64,000 bases of DNA from Karalla daura. Taxonomy: Eukaryota; Chordata; Actinopteri; Chaetodontiformes; Leiognathidae. Made by a program: the position numbers and the translations under genes. The stretch is taken from positions 1,426,001 to 1,490,000 of the forward strand of contig CM055198.1 of NCBI GenBank assembly GCA_029224185.1. Direction: 5' to 3'. The notes beneath the pieces were generated by a model that was not told the origin of the DNA, searched no databases, and was given only the letters and a program-made list of their open reading frames with translations. Positions 20,414 through 31,548 of this stretch are shown one piece after another (positions within the stretch are counted from its first letter, which is position 1; every line of letters starts with the position of its first letter).

Positions 20414-21619
20414 GTGTGTATACGTGCGTGTGCACGTGTGCGTGCGCATGCGCATAGGCGTGTATGCGCATTCGTGTGTCAACGCGTGCCCGTGCACCCA
20501 AGCAGGGGGGTACACGCGATGTAGAAAGTCACGTGATCGGCTCGGGAGCCGGCCTCGAACAAAGGGTCATAAAACGAAAATTGAGAGACGCTCAAACACG
20601 GTCACAGTCTGCGTCCTCATACATTCATACAACGTGATAACGTAATTCAATAAGAAAATCTACGTTTCAATGTGTTGAAACGTTTCAGTGTAGGTTCCTA
20701 AACACGTTAGTTTCTGAGTCCAACTTTTGCCTCTTATGTGACCACGTATTGTGGCGTGCGTCAGCTGGATTGGGGTCCGCTCTGTCTCCGGGTGCTGCAG
20801 CATTGTCCGCACGGGGGGGGTCCTGGATCGACATGCCCGGCTGGGCTGCTGGAGAGGATGTGGCGGCTGGGTTTCCCCTGGGGATGACGTGGACCTGGGT
20901 CAGTCTCTCCCGTTCAGGACCAGGCGTCCTGGATAGCGGCTTCGGGCGAAGCGGTCGCTATATAGGTGAGGTCTGTGATAGACCTCCAGCAGCTGAGCTG
21001 CGGCACGGAAACTTATGCTCTTCTCTTAAGGAATTACTCTTTCTTTTGTTTTGGGCTCGGAGCCCGTGGTGCTTCCGTCCTGAAAAGGACGCGATAGTCA
21101 CCACACCGGAGCGCTGAAGCAGCGGCTGTAGAGCGGGATCTGGAACGGCGGCGGCGAGTCTTCTTCTCGTCCAGTGGCTGGAGTCTCCATGAAGTCCTCG
21201 GCTCGAAGTGCAGTTGAAGAAAGGCGGGCGAGAGAGAGAATGAGTGACCAGATTTGCGTCCTTTTATCCCCGGGGGTCTCCATGCCTTCGGGTGCGGAGC
21301 CCCCTCTTTGCGCTGTGGATTGGTCGATCGGTTTCAGGTCCCGAGGGACGAATCAGCTGGCTGCTTTTTTGGCGGGGAGCCAGCGTTCAGCTGCCCACGC
21401 ACATCTCCGTGGAGGAGTGCTGGGGTCCCGTGTCAGCTTACAGGTCCCTGCCCCGCAGAGAGTCGTCTGGGCAGCGCGTGTGCGCCTTTGTTCTGCAGGG
21501 TGGGGGTCGACACAGGACACGAGGCTTCTCCTTTGTCCCTGGCAGAGCCCTTTGTGTTAGTTGTTTCTTGAATTTGCTGCTCATCTGCAGCCATGTGTGG
21601 TCTTGCAGCAGTCGCAACA
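20050..21619 (-). mobile_element. 5' LTR of provirus A
   Basis: 1570-bp LTR with plus-strand ends TGTTGGGACT and GTCGCAACA; partner of 8002-9324. It includes a TG/CG alternating tract (20364-20470) and, in element sense, a GGGATAAAAGG box near 21262-21272 and the R/U5 region ending GACATACAGTCCCAACA. Compared with the 3' LTR it has extra segments (around 20650-20870 and 21335-21415), so old indels separate the two. The right flank is unrelated retroviral integrase sequence and not satellite. Confidence 0.9.
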
Positions 21620-22345
21620 AGGGGCACAATGATAAAATGGAATTTTGAAAATTGAAGGGAAACCTGTATTACCGAAGACCCTACATAAGGTTGCAGCGCT
21701 AGTGAGTCATGTCTCAACAGGAGGGATGGTACATGTAGTGAACCAACACTACTACACTATAAATTTCAAAACTTCAGCAAAAATGCACGTCAGAACATGT
21801 ATGATTTGTATGAAACACAATTCGCAAGGACAGGTTAGACCCAAGAGAGGAACTTTTCCAAGCCCACCACATCCATTTCACACAATTCATATGGATTTTT
21901 TAGAATTGTCAGAGTCACAAGGATGTGTTTTCTGATTTCTGGAGAGAAATCTACCTATGCAAATGATGGTAGAACGGTAGCAAAATTTTTAGTGGGACAC
22001 TACTTTCCCACATACGGGATACCCAGAATTATCAGATCAGACAATGGGGCGCACTTTGTAAATGAAACAATTACACTGGCAAGCCAACAGCTAGGATTTC
22101 AACTAAAAAACCACTGTGCATATCACCCACAGAGCGCAGGACTTGTGGAAAGGACTAATGGAACAATAAAATAGAGACTGAGGAAAACAATGGAAGAGAC
22201 AGGGCGACCATGGACTGAGTGTGTGTCGTTGGTGAAAATGTGGATGAGTACAACAAGTCCAACAATAATTGGTGAGAGCGGCGGATATGGTCTATCCAGT
22301 GAAAGACTAGAGTGTCCCATAGGGCAGCTTAAGGTCCTTCCACAT
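21620..22345 (+). pseudogene. Retroviral integrase fragment (ERV B type)
   Basis: Open pieces 21645-21935, 21923-22174 and 22190-22340 together show a retroviral integrase: zinc domain cysteines (CMICMKHNSQ), a core start (HTIHMDFLELSESQG), RIIRSDNGAHFVNE and HPQSAGLVERTNGTIK, where the catalytic Glu is retained. A frameshift near 21925 and a stop at 22172 inactivate it. The style (H-P-Q-S-A-G-L-V-E-R) matches the fragment at 34690. No LTR or RT belongs to it here; it is cut by the LTR of provirus A on the left and by the fold-back element on the right. Confidence 0.7.
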
Positions 22346-22399
22346 AGACCGCGGCAAGCGCAGGTGGCGGGCGGTAAACCCATTCATTGTGTATGTGGT

Positions 22400-23159
22400 C
22401 GCGCGGTGCAAGAGTGCAGAGCCTTGGGTCTGTGCTCTTGGGTCGGCGCATGCTGCTGTTGCGTGCTGCTCAGCGGCGTGCAAGAGTTGAGAAATGTTCA
22501 ACTCGGGCGCTGAGCGCTGTGACGTCATTGCGGCGCGTCCAATAGGAGAGAGGTTGTTGGGTCACGAGTTCCAGAGGACTCCAGGTGGCAAGGTTGCTAA
22601 GCTACCAGTAACAACATTTAGCAGTTGGTTTGAGCGCGATCTTGTGAGAAGGTGTATTAAGTCCTGGCTATAGTGCTAATAAGGAGACGAGGAGACGAGC
22701 AGCACAGAAAAGGAGGATGTTGGTCCATCCAGTTCTGATGGAAGGCAGGAACTGGGGGAATATAGACTGGGTCCGGGAGCTACAGCTCCGTAACGACCGC
22801 TTTGAGAGCTACCTCAGGCTGGTCCGGGAGCTACAGCTCTGTAACGACCGCTTTGAGAGCTACCTCAGGCTGGTCCGGGAGCTACAGCTCCATGACGCGG
22901 GTTTTGAGGTCTACTTAGGCTAAGCAGTGAGCAGTTTAACCACCTTCCCGGTAAACCTTGTGTCCCACAGATCGGGAAACTTTATTCGCTGCCCCTCCAT
23001 AGTTCTGGAGTCCTCTGGAACTCGTGACCCAACAACCTCTCTCCTGCTGGACGCGCCGCGATGACATCACAGCGCGCAGCGCCCGAGTTGAACATTTCTC
23101 AACTCTTGCAGCAGCAGCGCCTGCCTCTTGCAGCAGCAGGCGCTTGCGAAGGGATGCGC
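22400..23159. mobile_element. Harbinger-like non-autonomous fold-back element
   Basis: Two ~105-bp arms, 22479-22583 and 23005-23109, are near-perfect inverted repeats (GTTGAGAAATGTTCAACTCG ... CCAGAGGACTCCAG and their complement). Further GC-rich, less exact inverted homology extends outward to roughly 22400 and 23159. The interior has a 207-bp open frame with a triplicated 51-bp unit. The repeated peptide VRELQLxNDRFESYLRL resembles the N-terminal part of fish PIF/Harbinger transposases, and the rest of the transposase is absent. The outer ends and target duplication cannot be fixed by eye. Confidence 0.55.
22717..22923 (+). pseudogene. Triplicated Harbinger transposase N-terminal segment
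   Basis: 68-codon open frame starting MLVHPVLMEGRNWG and followed by three copies of a 17-residue unit (VRELQLRNDRFESYLRL and variants), encoded by a 51-bp tandem repeat spanning about 22770-22921. In full-length fish Harbinger transposases such a segment occurs once, before the DDE domain. Here there is no downstream transposase, so it is a relic. Its three copies keep the frame, but I see no evidence that it is expressed. Confidence 0.5.
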
Positions 23160-23455
23160 AGGATGTTCCAGCACAAACCGATTTCAACTCGTTCCTGCTT
23201 ATCACAATGAACACATATGTATCTATTCGCACACACAGCCTAACACACTCATAATTATATGCGACACGAACACATCTACAAATGAATATGTATGATTACT
23301 GTAGTATAAATAAAGGACCAAGGATCTGCTCAACGCGTCTCTGTGCAGACTTGTCTGAGCAGGGAGCCCTTGTACAAGTACAATCGTTGTCTTGTCTCAT
23401 CTGTGCAGACCCTAATTTTTCAGCTGTCAGTAATCTGTGGCAGATTCCTCTCACA
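23160..23455 (+). mobile_element. 5'-truncated LTR, family X
   Basis: 296 bp closely matching 55424-55713. It includes TATAAATAAAGGA (near 23306-23318), GTGCAGACTTGTCTGAGCAGGGAG and the 3' end GGCAGATTCCTCTCACA. The first ~195 bp of the LTR are missing, replaced by the fold-back element. Its 3' end abuts integrase of the minus-strand BEL element at 23456, in head-to-head orientation, so it is not that element's own LTR. Confidence 0.8.
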
Positions 23456-24346
23456 CAGTGAGGGTGTGTTGTTTATCCGCTCCAGGTTCCATCCTTCAAT
23501 AGCCTTTTTCAATTCACGCTCTGCACCAATGAAATTTGTGCCACTGTCCGAGCGGAGCTCCTTAACCCGTCCTCTTGTTGCAATAAGGCCTCGTAACGCA
23601 TTTATGAACGAATCTGGATCCAAACATGAAGCAACTTCAATGTGCACTGCTCTTATCACCAGACAAGTGAAGATGACTCCATATCTCTTAACAAGACTCC
23701 TGCCACGCTTGATGTCAAATGGTCCGAAGTAATCTACCCCAACGTAGCTGAAGGTGGGGTCATCTGGTGTAATCTATCAATGGGCAGATCCACCATTTGT
23801 TGTTGACCGACTGCTCCATGTAACCTGTGGCAGACAACACATCTGGATAAGATCCGTCTAATGGAGACGCTGGCAGAGGGAATCCAAAAGCGTTGACGTA
23901 ACCTTGACAACACGTGGTTCCTACCACCATGGCCAATTTAAGAGCAGGGGTGCTGTCTGACCAGAAAACAGAGTCCAGTACCTCCATCCTCCGCTCTTTC
24001 CTGCACAGTTTGTCCATACGAGCCCCCACCACGGGCTGCTGTCAGTTCCATACATGGAATTGTCACAGGCTTCAAAGGTGCAAGCCTGGATTTTCCCATT
24101 ATGAAAGCAACATGTGCAAGACCTTGGTGAACAGCAGGTAGGTGACAGTCCCATATCCCTCCTCACTTGTATCCGCAAAAAGATGTAACTGGGCAGTGGC
24201 TATTTCTCCAAAGTTGTGAGGTTTAAACCATCTGCTGGTCCTGAAACCATCCAGTTTTTGTAGATCTTTCACCCAGCCCATCCATTCCTCAGCTGAAGAT
24301 GCTGATAGAGTATCATCCCAGCCGAGGCCTTTGCAGCACAGGTCTT
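23456..24346 (-). pseudogene. BEL/Pao element: RNase H and integrase pieces
   Basis: Minus-strand pol 3' part. 24281-24099 holds an RNase H start (LHLFADTSEEGYGTVTYL). 24178-23760 continues with typical BEL sequence around the zinc-binding region. 23659-23420 holds the integrase core (IRAVHIEVASCLDPDSFINAL, then ELRSDSGTNFIGAERELKKA), characteristic of BEL/Pao. Several stops and frame changes separate the pieces. It is truncated at 23456 by the family X LTR, so the integrase end and the 3' LTR are lost. Confidence 0.8.
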
Positions 24347-25127
24347 TGTGGCGGCCGGCTTTGCGGCCTCACATTGAATGACAAGACATCGTGCTACGGA
24401 CCACATACACACACTGAACAATCAAGTACACAACACATTTCTTCCGTTTCAACATTATAATCTTTATTTTGCCTTTCACATTCAAGTTACAGATAGGCGC
24501 ACATAGTTCTTAAGTTGCAGTTTGTTAATTTAATTCTTTGTTAGAGTTACTCAAGTTACCGGAGTGGAGTGGAGAGGAGATGTGTGGTCGAGCTGCCGCA
24601 GGCGTGACTTCCGGATGACCAGCTTCCAGGCAAAGGACTTCCACAGCGTAGAGTTTCACATTAAGAGGCCAGCGGAGGGGTCCATATCCAGGAAAATTTA
24701 TGAGGGGGAAAGGAAGTTCAGTACTGTGGGAATGTGGATGTATTTCTGATTGATATTATTTTGAATCAATTTGACTTAGCAAATATTATTTATTTACCTT
24801 TGCCTGTTCTTTGAGTTGACTGTTGTCCATGGGTTTTGAATAGTGTATTTCATTTTTGTAGTGTGTCTAGTTGTTTTAATCTGTTGAGTATATAGGTTGC
24901 CCCCGGGTGTCATTTGTGGGGTCACTTTTCTTGAGTTAAGTTTTGTTCGGTTTAGTTGTTTGGTTTTGCATTGACTGTTATTTTGATTTTTTTCCCCCGT
25001 TCTTAAATTTGTCCGTTTAGTCCAATTAATTTGTGATCCTGATTCTTTATTTTTTTGTCTAGTAAATAAATCCTGATTTTTAAAGTTCATCATGCTGTGT
25101 CTCTCGTGCCTGCCGCTTGGTCCCGCA
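24347..25127 (+). mobile_element. Solo LTR with 5-bp target duplication GTCTT
   Basis: 781-bp insert beginning TGTGGCGGCC and ending TTGGTCCCGCA, flanked by GTCTT at 24342-24346 and 25128-25132. It interrupts the BEL pol frame between codons for an ...ILQD segment and the following ...LCCKG segment. A poly(A) signal (AATAAA, near 25064) sits close to its 3' end on the plus strand. No internal gene sequence is present, so it is a solo LTR left by LTR-LTR recombination. Family not identified. Confidence 0.8.
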
Positions 25128-26360
25128 GTCTTGTAGAATCCTTTTGGCTGTCAAAATCACAGGAGACAAGATTCCAAGAGGATCGTAGAACGAGCCGACG
25201 GTTGACAGGATTCCTCTGTGAGTCAATGGCCTGTCTGGAAGGGATATACTGAATACAAATGTGTCAGACTGCACACCATCGCACTTCCAGTGCTCTCTCC
25301 ATTGGCAAGATATCACGGTCCAGGTCCAGATCCTTAACCTCCTTTGCTCTTTCTTCCTCTGGACTAGCAATAGCCGCTGTGTGCTGGCAGCAATACCACT
25401 TAGTTAAATTAAAGCCTCCTTTAGCACAAAGATCTTCATTTAGATCTTCATACAGGCATATGGCTTCCTGCTCTTCAGGTTAAGAATGCGTTGCTCTGCG
25501 ATTATACGATTGTTGGGCATGCTGATATTTCTGTCTTTCAAAGGCAAAGCAATGCTGTATTTACTATTGACCAAATTCACAGATCTATCAGCCGTTTCCA
25601 GGAACCTGCAATTCTCCCTTGACATGCCCAGTAGTTCATCATGGTTGTTCTCAGGGAAGTCTGCCTTAAACTGTTTGTTCCAGAGTTCATCAAGTGTGAT
25701 GGCTGAAACTCTGTTAACTGAAACTGCTGACTGACATTCAGGACTATCATTGCTTCCACCAAGCGGCCCATTTACTGTCCAACCCAGCACTGTCTTGACA
25801 GCATATAGACCTCCATCCATGCTCCGGATAACCTCCAGGGGCTCCAAAGCACGAGGAACATTTGTGCCTATCAGAATCTCCACATCTGCATTTATTTCTG
25901 GGAGGCTGACATGCTTCAAGTGAGGCCATTTTTCCAAGTCTTGCTGCTGTGGGATGTTGGCTTTATCAACAGGCATCCTATAGTGCACAAACAACTTTGG
26001 AATTTCACAGTAAACGTCGCTGTCCAATCCAGCAACTTCCAAATAAGACGCAACATGACTGTCCACTACTTTCTCTTGTCCAATTGTGCGCAGGAGAATC
26101 TTTGTTTTCCTTCCAGGAAGATCCAGCTTATCCATCAGACTCACTGTGCAGAAACACGCAGTACTTCCTGGAGCCAAAAAGGCATATGTTTCAACTGACC
26201 TTTGACCTTTAGTTGATTTAACTTTGACTGGTACAATGATGAGTTTGCAATCCTGGTCACCAGCCCCAGTGAGATCACTAGTTTGCACTTCTACCATACT
26301 GTCATCTGCTGCCTTTTCAGGAAATTCTTTATCCTCTTTCATTTTCCTTTGGATGGACAT
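25128..26360 (-). pseudogene. BEL/Pao protease and RT remnants
   Basis: 26360-25440 (306 codons) covers the gag-protease junction and the BEL protease region. The active-site triad position reads LAPGST where D-S/T-G is expected. Downstream is DVEILIGTNVPRALEPLEVI, the hallmark BEL/Pao motif, and ISMPNNRIIAEQR at the start of RT. The RT core with its YxDD is missing: at about 25430 the frame jumps to the post-RT segment (25370-25128), which has LTHRGILSTVGSFYDPLGIL, another BEL signature. A short direct repeat AGATCTTCAT flanks the deletion point. Confidence 0.8.
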
Positions 26361-27890
26361 GCAACATACTGGGGTGTCGTGACCAACATATTTTCCATGA
26401 AAGACGCTTCCTGCACTCTCTGCTTATGTGCCCAGTATACAATCATCCAAAGCAAACTCCATTAGTTTTCAGGAATTCCATCTTTTCTCTGCGAGCTTTC
26501 CTCTCCAATAGAGTGCACAACTCCAGTGTACGTCCACGGTTTTTACAGTAGAAGCAGACCTGATATTCATCCCTCTTATTGTTTGGTGGAGCCCCTTTCA
26601 CAGCAGAAACAGTGGTGGCAAAACTGCTCCACCCAAACTTTGAACAAGTTGTTGTATTTGGCAGGATTTAATGATGATAGAATGATGAATCATATTCAAC
26701 ATCACAACTTACTGATATTGCCACTCAAAGGACTGACAATGAGGAGATAGCTTAAGAATGCATAGAAAGACACATGCTCTGATCAATCTGCTCTATTCCT
26801 CGCCGATTTTCTCTCGCTTCCCCATGGCTGACTCGAACACTGTGTGCGCAACTAGCGCTGTATGTCACAAGCTGATGTGCGCCAATTGTCTCTCAGCTTG
26901 TATGGTAACTTCTTAATCACAGAGAGCATGTTTGCTGATGTATTCAGATCACACAGATTATGCACATCTTTCATGGCATTACAACATCCTTGTAAGAACA
27001 GGCTGAATGCTTGGAAAGCCTTTGTATCCTCTGATTTAATTGATGGCCATGATAATACCTTTTTCATATAGGCAAATGCAATGATGTGATCATTTCCAAA
27101 ATGTTCATGGAGTAAAGCCTTTGCTGTGGTATATCCATTTCCATCAGTCATATGTTGACAGCTTTTGATCAACTGCTGTGGTTGCCCCCTGGTGTACTGG
27201 TCCAGGTAGTGCAGGCAATCCACTTCATCGACAGCCCTTTGTTCGATGCTCAAATGACTGCCGACATTTCAGCCTCAGCTCTGAGACGGGCCGTTGCAGT
27301 TGATGACACATTAGATCTTTTGCTATTTTTCACACTGCCTTGGTTTGAAATGCTGTCATGTGGTGCTATTTCATCCTGATCATCACTTTGAGGATTTTGG
27401 TAAAATTGAGGTTGTTCTCCATTTTCCACAACCACATGTGCATCCTTTTCCACTGATGAGGCCTCCTGTTGCTTGGGCCTTTCAGCTGTGTGAGTTTCCA
27501 GCAAGGGTTCATCTTGAGATGTGTTGATTATTTTCAACCATGCTTCCACATCCTTAATGCATCCTTCCTTATATTTATTGACCTTTTGAAAACCAATTCC
27601 TGGTTTTGTTGTTCATCCATAGGAATTAAGGGCATCAGAGATCCATGCAAAGCAGTAGCATTATCAGACAGTTGCATTAAAACATTCAGTTGAGATTTAA
27701 CCAATGAAACATTTTTCTAGTCCCCCATGAGCCTTTTGAGAGAGGAAATCAAGCATTTTATTTCATCCACTTTCCTTTTGCATTCCTTTTGAATTGACTC
27801 AATTTTATTCATCATGGCCTTTTCACTGTGAATTATTTTTCTTTTCCCTTCAGATTTATCAACAGTTGAACCAGCATTTGTAGCACTCAT
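26361..27890 (-). pseudogene. BEL/Pao gag
   Basis: Gag begins at the ATG at 27890 and runs with stops (one near 27718) through 27549-27250 (MEAWLKIINTSQDEP) and 27253-26852 (DCLHYLDQYTRGQPQQLIKS; VLSWPSIKSEDTKAFQAFS), which match BEL/Pao gag. A cysteine-rich zinc-finger block (CFYCKNRGRTLELC and a following CFGC-like stretch) lies at about 26590-26380, read through stops. The first 75 bp of gag are repeated at 58331 in the segmental duplication. Inactive. Confidence 0.75.
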
Positions 27891-28316
27891 TTTTGTTCAC
27901 AAAATAATGATCACAGAGAGAATCCAATGCAAAGCCAGAGATATCAACAGCCACAAGAATAACGTAGGAGAACTTCATCAATCAATCAATCCAGTGCAGC
28001 GCAAACACACACTCATCAGGGCGCATGAGTCCAGACGCTGCATCAAAAACTCCCTTTACCAACATCAGTTAAAACACCGAGGCAACACGCTGACTTCCAT
28101 TCAGCAACTGTTTCCAAAGACCAATGTAACAGCAGAAGCAGATTACATACCGCTGATCACCATGCGTTGTTGCCGGCTGCGCTGTGGGTGGTCCATGTGC
28201 GCGAATATTCAATTTCCATTTGCTCTGCATTCATACATACCTGGCTTGCTGACTCATTTACGGCTCCAGTCCAGTTGAGTTCATCTTTTTGCTGACAATA
28301 TAGCAGCGACTATAGA

Positions 28317-28666
28317 TGTTGACTGATGTCACCGAGAGGCTGAATGAGGGGGAGCATTGCCAGACGCGCTTGCAACAAAGGCGATCTCTCAGGAATGCCG
28401 ATTCAAGTAACGTTTATTAGTTAAAAATGAACAGTGAAAAAACACAAAAAGCCAAAAAGACTCCTCGGGCAGTGCAATCTAGTGTAGTCTAGCAGCATTT
28501 CAGCGGTCAGCAAAAATTCAGATGTTCCTCGTTTTCACCCTCTCCATCCCTCACAGGTGAAAATCAACTGATTTAAACCCTCTGGTACCACACACATCCC
28601 CACCTGGCTCCACCCAGTCGCCAACCACAGAGATGCATCAACCAACCACACTACAGAATGGTTACA
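28317..28666 (-). mobile_element. 5' LTR of BEL/Pao element
   Basis: 350 bp. In element sense it begins TGTAACCATTCTG and ends CATCAGTCAACA, with a poly(A) signal AATAAA near 28410. It lies upstream of gag with a leader of about 420 bp. The copy at 58801-59153 belongs to the duplication. No 3' partner is present, so the limits are inferred from TGT...ACA ends. Confidence 0.55.
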
Positions 28667-28850
28667 CGTTGTTCTATTGTCTTACCTGCCTTGTCGCTTA
28701 TAATGCCGCAGTATCTGCTCTTTTCCCATCAGCGCAAATCATTTGACATGATGAGTTGGTGCACAGCAACTTATGAGGAAATGGAAATGTAAAGTAAAAT
28801 GTAAAACTAACATTCTGTTTGCTTAGTTTGCTGTGATTGTTTGTCTTTAG

Positions 28851-28915
28851 CTCCGCTAGGTCTGAGTGTCAGTTCACCTGCCACTGAAGACAGACAGGCC
28901 TCTCCGAAAACTCAG
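28851..28915 (+). pseudogene. Receptor-like stalk exon, copy 1 (frameshifted)
   Basis: Acceptor TTTGTCTTTAG, donor GTGAAT. The exon reads as a Ser/Thr/Pro-rich stalk (PLGLSVSSPATEDRQASPKT). It is 65 nt against 69 nt in copy 2 (59338-59406). The 4-nt loss puts the splice to the transmembrane exon out of phase, so this copy is probably a pseudogene. Confidence 0.4.
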
Positions 28916-29477
28916 GTGAATACAGACGGTAGTCATACATAGAGTAACCCTTGTTTCACTCCCAACCACCAGGGATGACACCATCTCTCTATCTGTAGGA
29001 GTGTCATGATTATACTAAAATGAGTCTCACCTCTAGGGCCTTGTGTTTCAACACTGATGGTATCACTACATTGCTAACACCAGATAAACCAACAACAGGT
29101 GATGTGACATTTCAGTTTTCAGTCTTTCACATAGAACCTTTTATACTGTTGTCATGTTGATAAATACAGTTCATCTTCCAGTTCACACACAGGTAACCGC
29201 CCCTCTTGAATGAATTACATTATTCCAACATCCAAACCTCACACTGAAAATTGAGAATTACAAAAACTTTAGTTCAAAGATCCTTTCTTGGTCTGTTGGT
29301 TGTGACTTCTATTGAGTCAAAATATGAATGAATAAAAATTACTTCATTTTCACAGCAGGGGCACCATTCAAACAGTTAGAGAGAGTTAAAATGGTTTGGA
29401 TTATTGAGTATCATTTCATATTTGGATTGAGAAAATTGTGGATTTACCCTTGTTCATGACCTTCTCTCTTCCTGCAG

Positions 29478-29564
29478 AGAAGATCATTCTTATCATCGGA
29501 GCAGTTGTGACTGTGGATGCTGTGCTGCTTGGACTGATACTTTTCTTTGCCCAAAGTGGGATCA
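29478..29564 (+). pseudogene. Receptor-like transmembrane exon, copy 1
   Basis: 87-nt exon, acceptor CTTCCTGCAG, donor GTGAGT. It encodes one membrane-spanning segment (KIILIIGAVVTVDAVLLG followed by LILFFAQSG). Phase 1 on both sides, as is common for immunoglobulin-superfamily genes. Identical in layout to 59967-60053. No extracellular Ig exons are visible upstream in this window; the BEL element occupies that side. Confidence 0.5.
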
Positions 29565-29764
29565 GTGAGTCTACAAAAAACATCAACCTCATAGAAAAGT
29601 TTGTTGGGCTGTTCATTTTGAAGATACAGGCAGCAGTAAAAAAAAACGAAAAAATTAGTTTTTGGAAGCAAAGCAAAATAGTATCTACAACAGCTCTATA
29701 CTCCTGATCAACATGGACATCTCCTTACATCAATAATAACTACTTGATGATTTTTACTTTCCAG

Positions 29765-30017
29765 ACAAATGTGCTTCCAATGGGTAAGAAATGTGATTCC
29801 TCTGTTTTTTGTTCTCCTTTGTAACAAAAACAAAATGTTGTTTTGATGATGTTTTTCATCGTTGTCCATCAATTGCTGCTGCTGAATCACAAAGTTTGTG
29901 ACATTTGACTCAATGATCACAGCAGAGCAACATGATTGTCATGGATCATTTCTACATGTTTTTGTTGTTTTGTGACAGTAAACTCTGGTGTCTGTTTCAG
30001 ATGGATGGGAATATACA
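29765..30017 (+). pseudogene. Receptor-like short cytoplasmic exons, copy 1
   Basis: Two possible micro-exons: 29765-29783 (19 nt, after CTTTCCAG, before GTAAG; reads NKCASNG) and 30001-30017 (17 nt, after CTGTTTCAG, before GTAAGT). Such small tail exons follow the membrane exon in many fish leukocyte receptors. The splice signals are good, but no transcript evidence is available. Confidence 0.35.
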
Positions 30018-30254
30018 GTAAGTGTGAGCAGATAAAGAGGAGTGGAGTCAAAGCTCCTGCTTCTACAAAAAGCTTTTTCCTTCATACTGGTTCTTCTGTC
30101 TCTGATGAGACTGCACTCCCTCTCTCTTTCTCCATTCCTTTCATAAAATAATTCACAGGGTGGTCATGATGAAACCTTCTCCTCACCTGCTTCTGAATGC
30201 TTAAAAGTGTGTGTTGTTAACATCCTGCTCTCTGAAGACATTCGAACTAATGCG

Positions 30255-30835
30255 AACTGTAGCAAGGACCCAAATGCAACACAGGAGCTCACGTCTGCAT
30301 TAGCAGGGATTTTATTTGAGAGACTGGCGTTGTGAGTCTGAGGCCGGGAACAGATGGAGGAATGGTCGCCAAGGCCGGCAGGAGCTCACACGTTGTGGCG
30401 GCTCCCACACAGAGTCGAGGGACGGAAGGCGGGTCGTGTAGCCAGGAGGATTACTGCTCGTGGTCGAGGGACGGAAGGCGGATCGAGTACCAGGGCCGGG
30501 ACAGAGAACGCGGTCGAGGAGTCTGAAGCGAGTCAAGGAGCCGGGGAGCAGACAGGAGGAGATCGAGATCAAAGGGCAGTCCGGTTCACCTGGGCTGGAG
30601 TCGGGGACAAAACAGGTCGGCAATGGGAGATCAGAGACAAGGTGAGTGCTGGAATGAAACGCATGAGAACGATGACAATCTGGCCAAGAGAGAACCCAAG
30701 GAGTGTGCATACGTATTCCACTAATAGGTGGTAAGGTGAAGATGACTGGTAGAACCGAAAAGGTGTGGAGGTGGAGAGAAGAGATAGGCTGAGGCCAGAA
30801 AGAGGTGTGGTTAAAGGGGTGGAGGGAAGTAGACC
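30255..30835. repeat. Interspersed repeat, copy 1
   Basis: GC-rich block starting near CTGTAGCAAGGACCCAAATGC and containing GGGACGGAAGGCGG repeated motifs. It interrupts the receptor intron. The same block is at 60757-61330 in copy 2. Its style (AGGACCCAAATGCA start) resembles a common fish non-autonomous DNA transposon, but I could not define terminal repeats. Open frames in it are not genes. Confidence 0.45.
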
Positions 30836-31548
30836 AAACAAGGTGTCAAGAGGTGTTTTCCTTTCTTTTCAAAGAGCAATAACGGTGGCAGCAGAGAGAG
30901 AAGACACAGCAGAGTACAGCAAACCAAAGTCAATTCAACATACAAGCTTTTACTTTTCTGCAGCGATTCACTTTGATTTTAAATAACAAATGTAATTTAG
31001 ATTGATGTTTACATCTTTTATATTTTGTCTCATGAACAGACAATGTGAAAGCTTCATTTTATGTTGCTAGACTGTATGTTGCTTTGTAAGATAATGATGT
31101 GCATGCTATGTTGCTATGAATAGTAAAACATTATAAAAATATTCTACTTATTACCGGTTCATATTTATTCGCATTATTCAGGAATAAGATGCACGTTCAC
31201 CACTCACAACACCAGACATAACAGACTCATAAATATAACTTTCTGTCATTGAAAGCAAAAAAACAAGAGTTACAGGTATTGTTACACATTGATTGAGTGG
31301 GAAATGTCAGGCATTGTGGGTTGTATTCGTCGATTGCATTGACATGTTTTACTATCTGTGATAGATGACACTATGTGGATGGGAAACCTTGACATTGAAT
31401 CTACTCACACGTTCTCAGACTCAACAGGAAAGAGCATCAAAATGAGCATGTGAGACACAACACTCAATGTGTGATGTGATTTTAGAGTGTGGTTTATCAG
31501 TTGCTAAATATCACCTGAGCTCTGACAGCTCATGTCTGTTGTTTCCAG

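Noticed and set aside
30312..30841. Open frames of up to 132 codons in the interspersed repeat
   Set aside because: Present on both strands in a GC-rich repeat block, duplicated only with the block, and rich in simple Arg/Gly or Ser/Pro composition.
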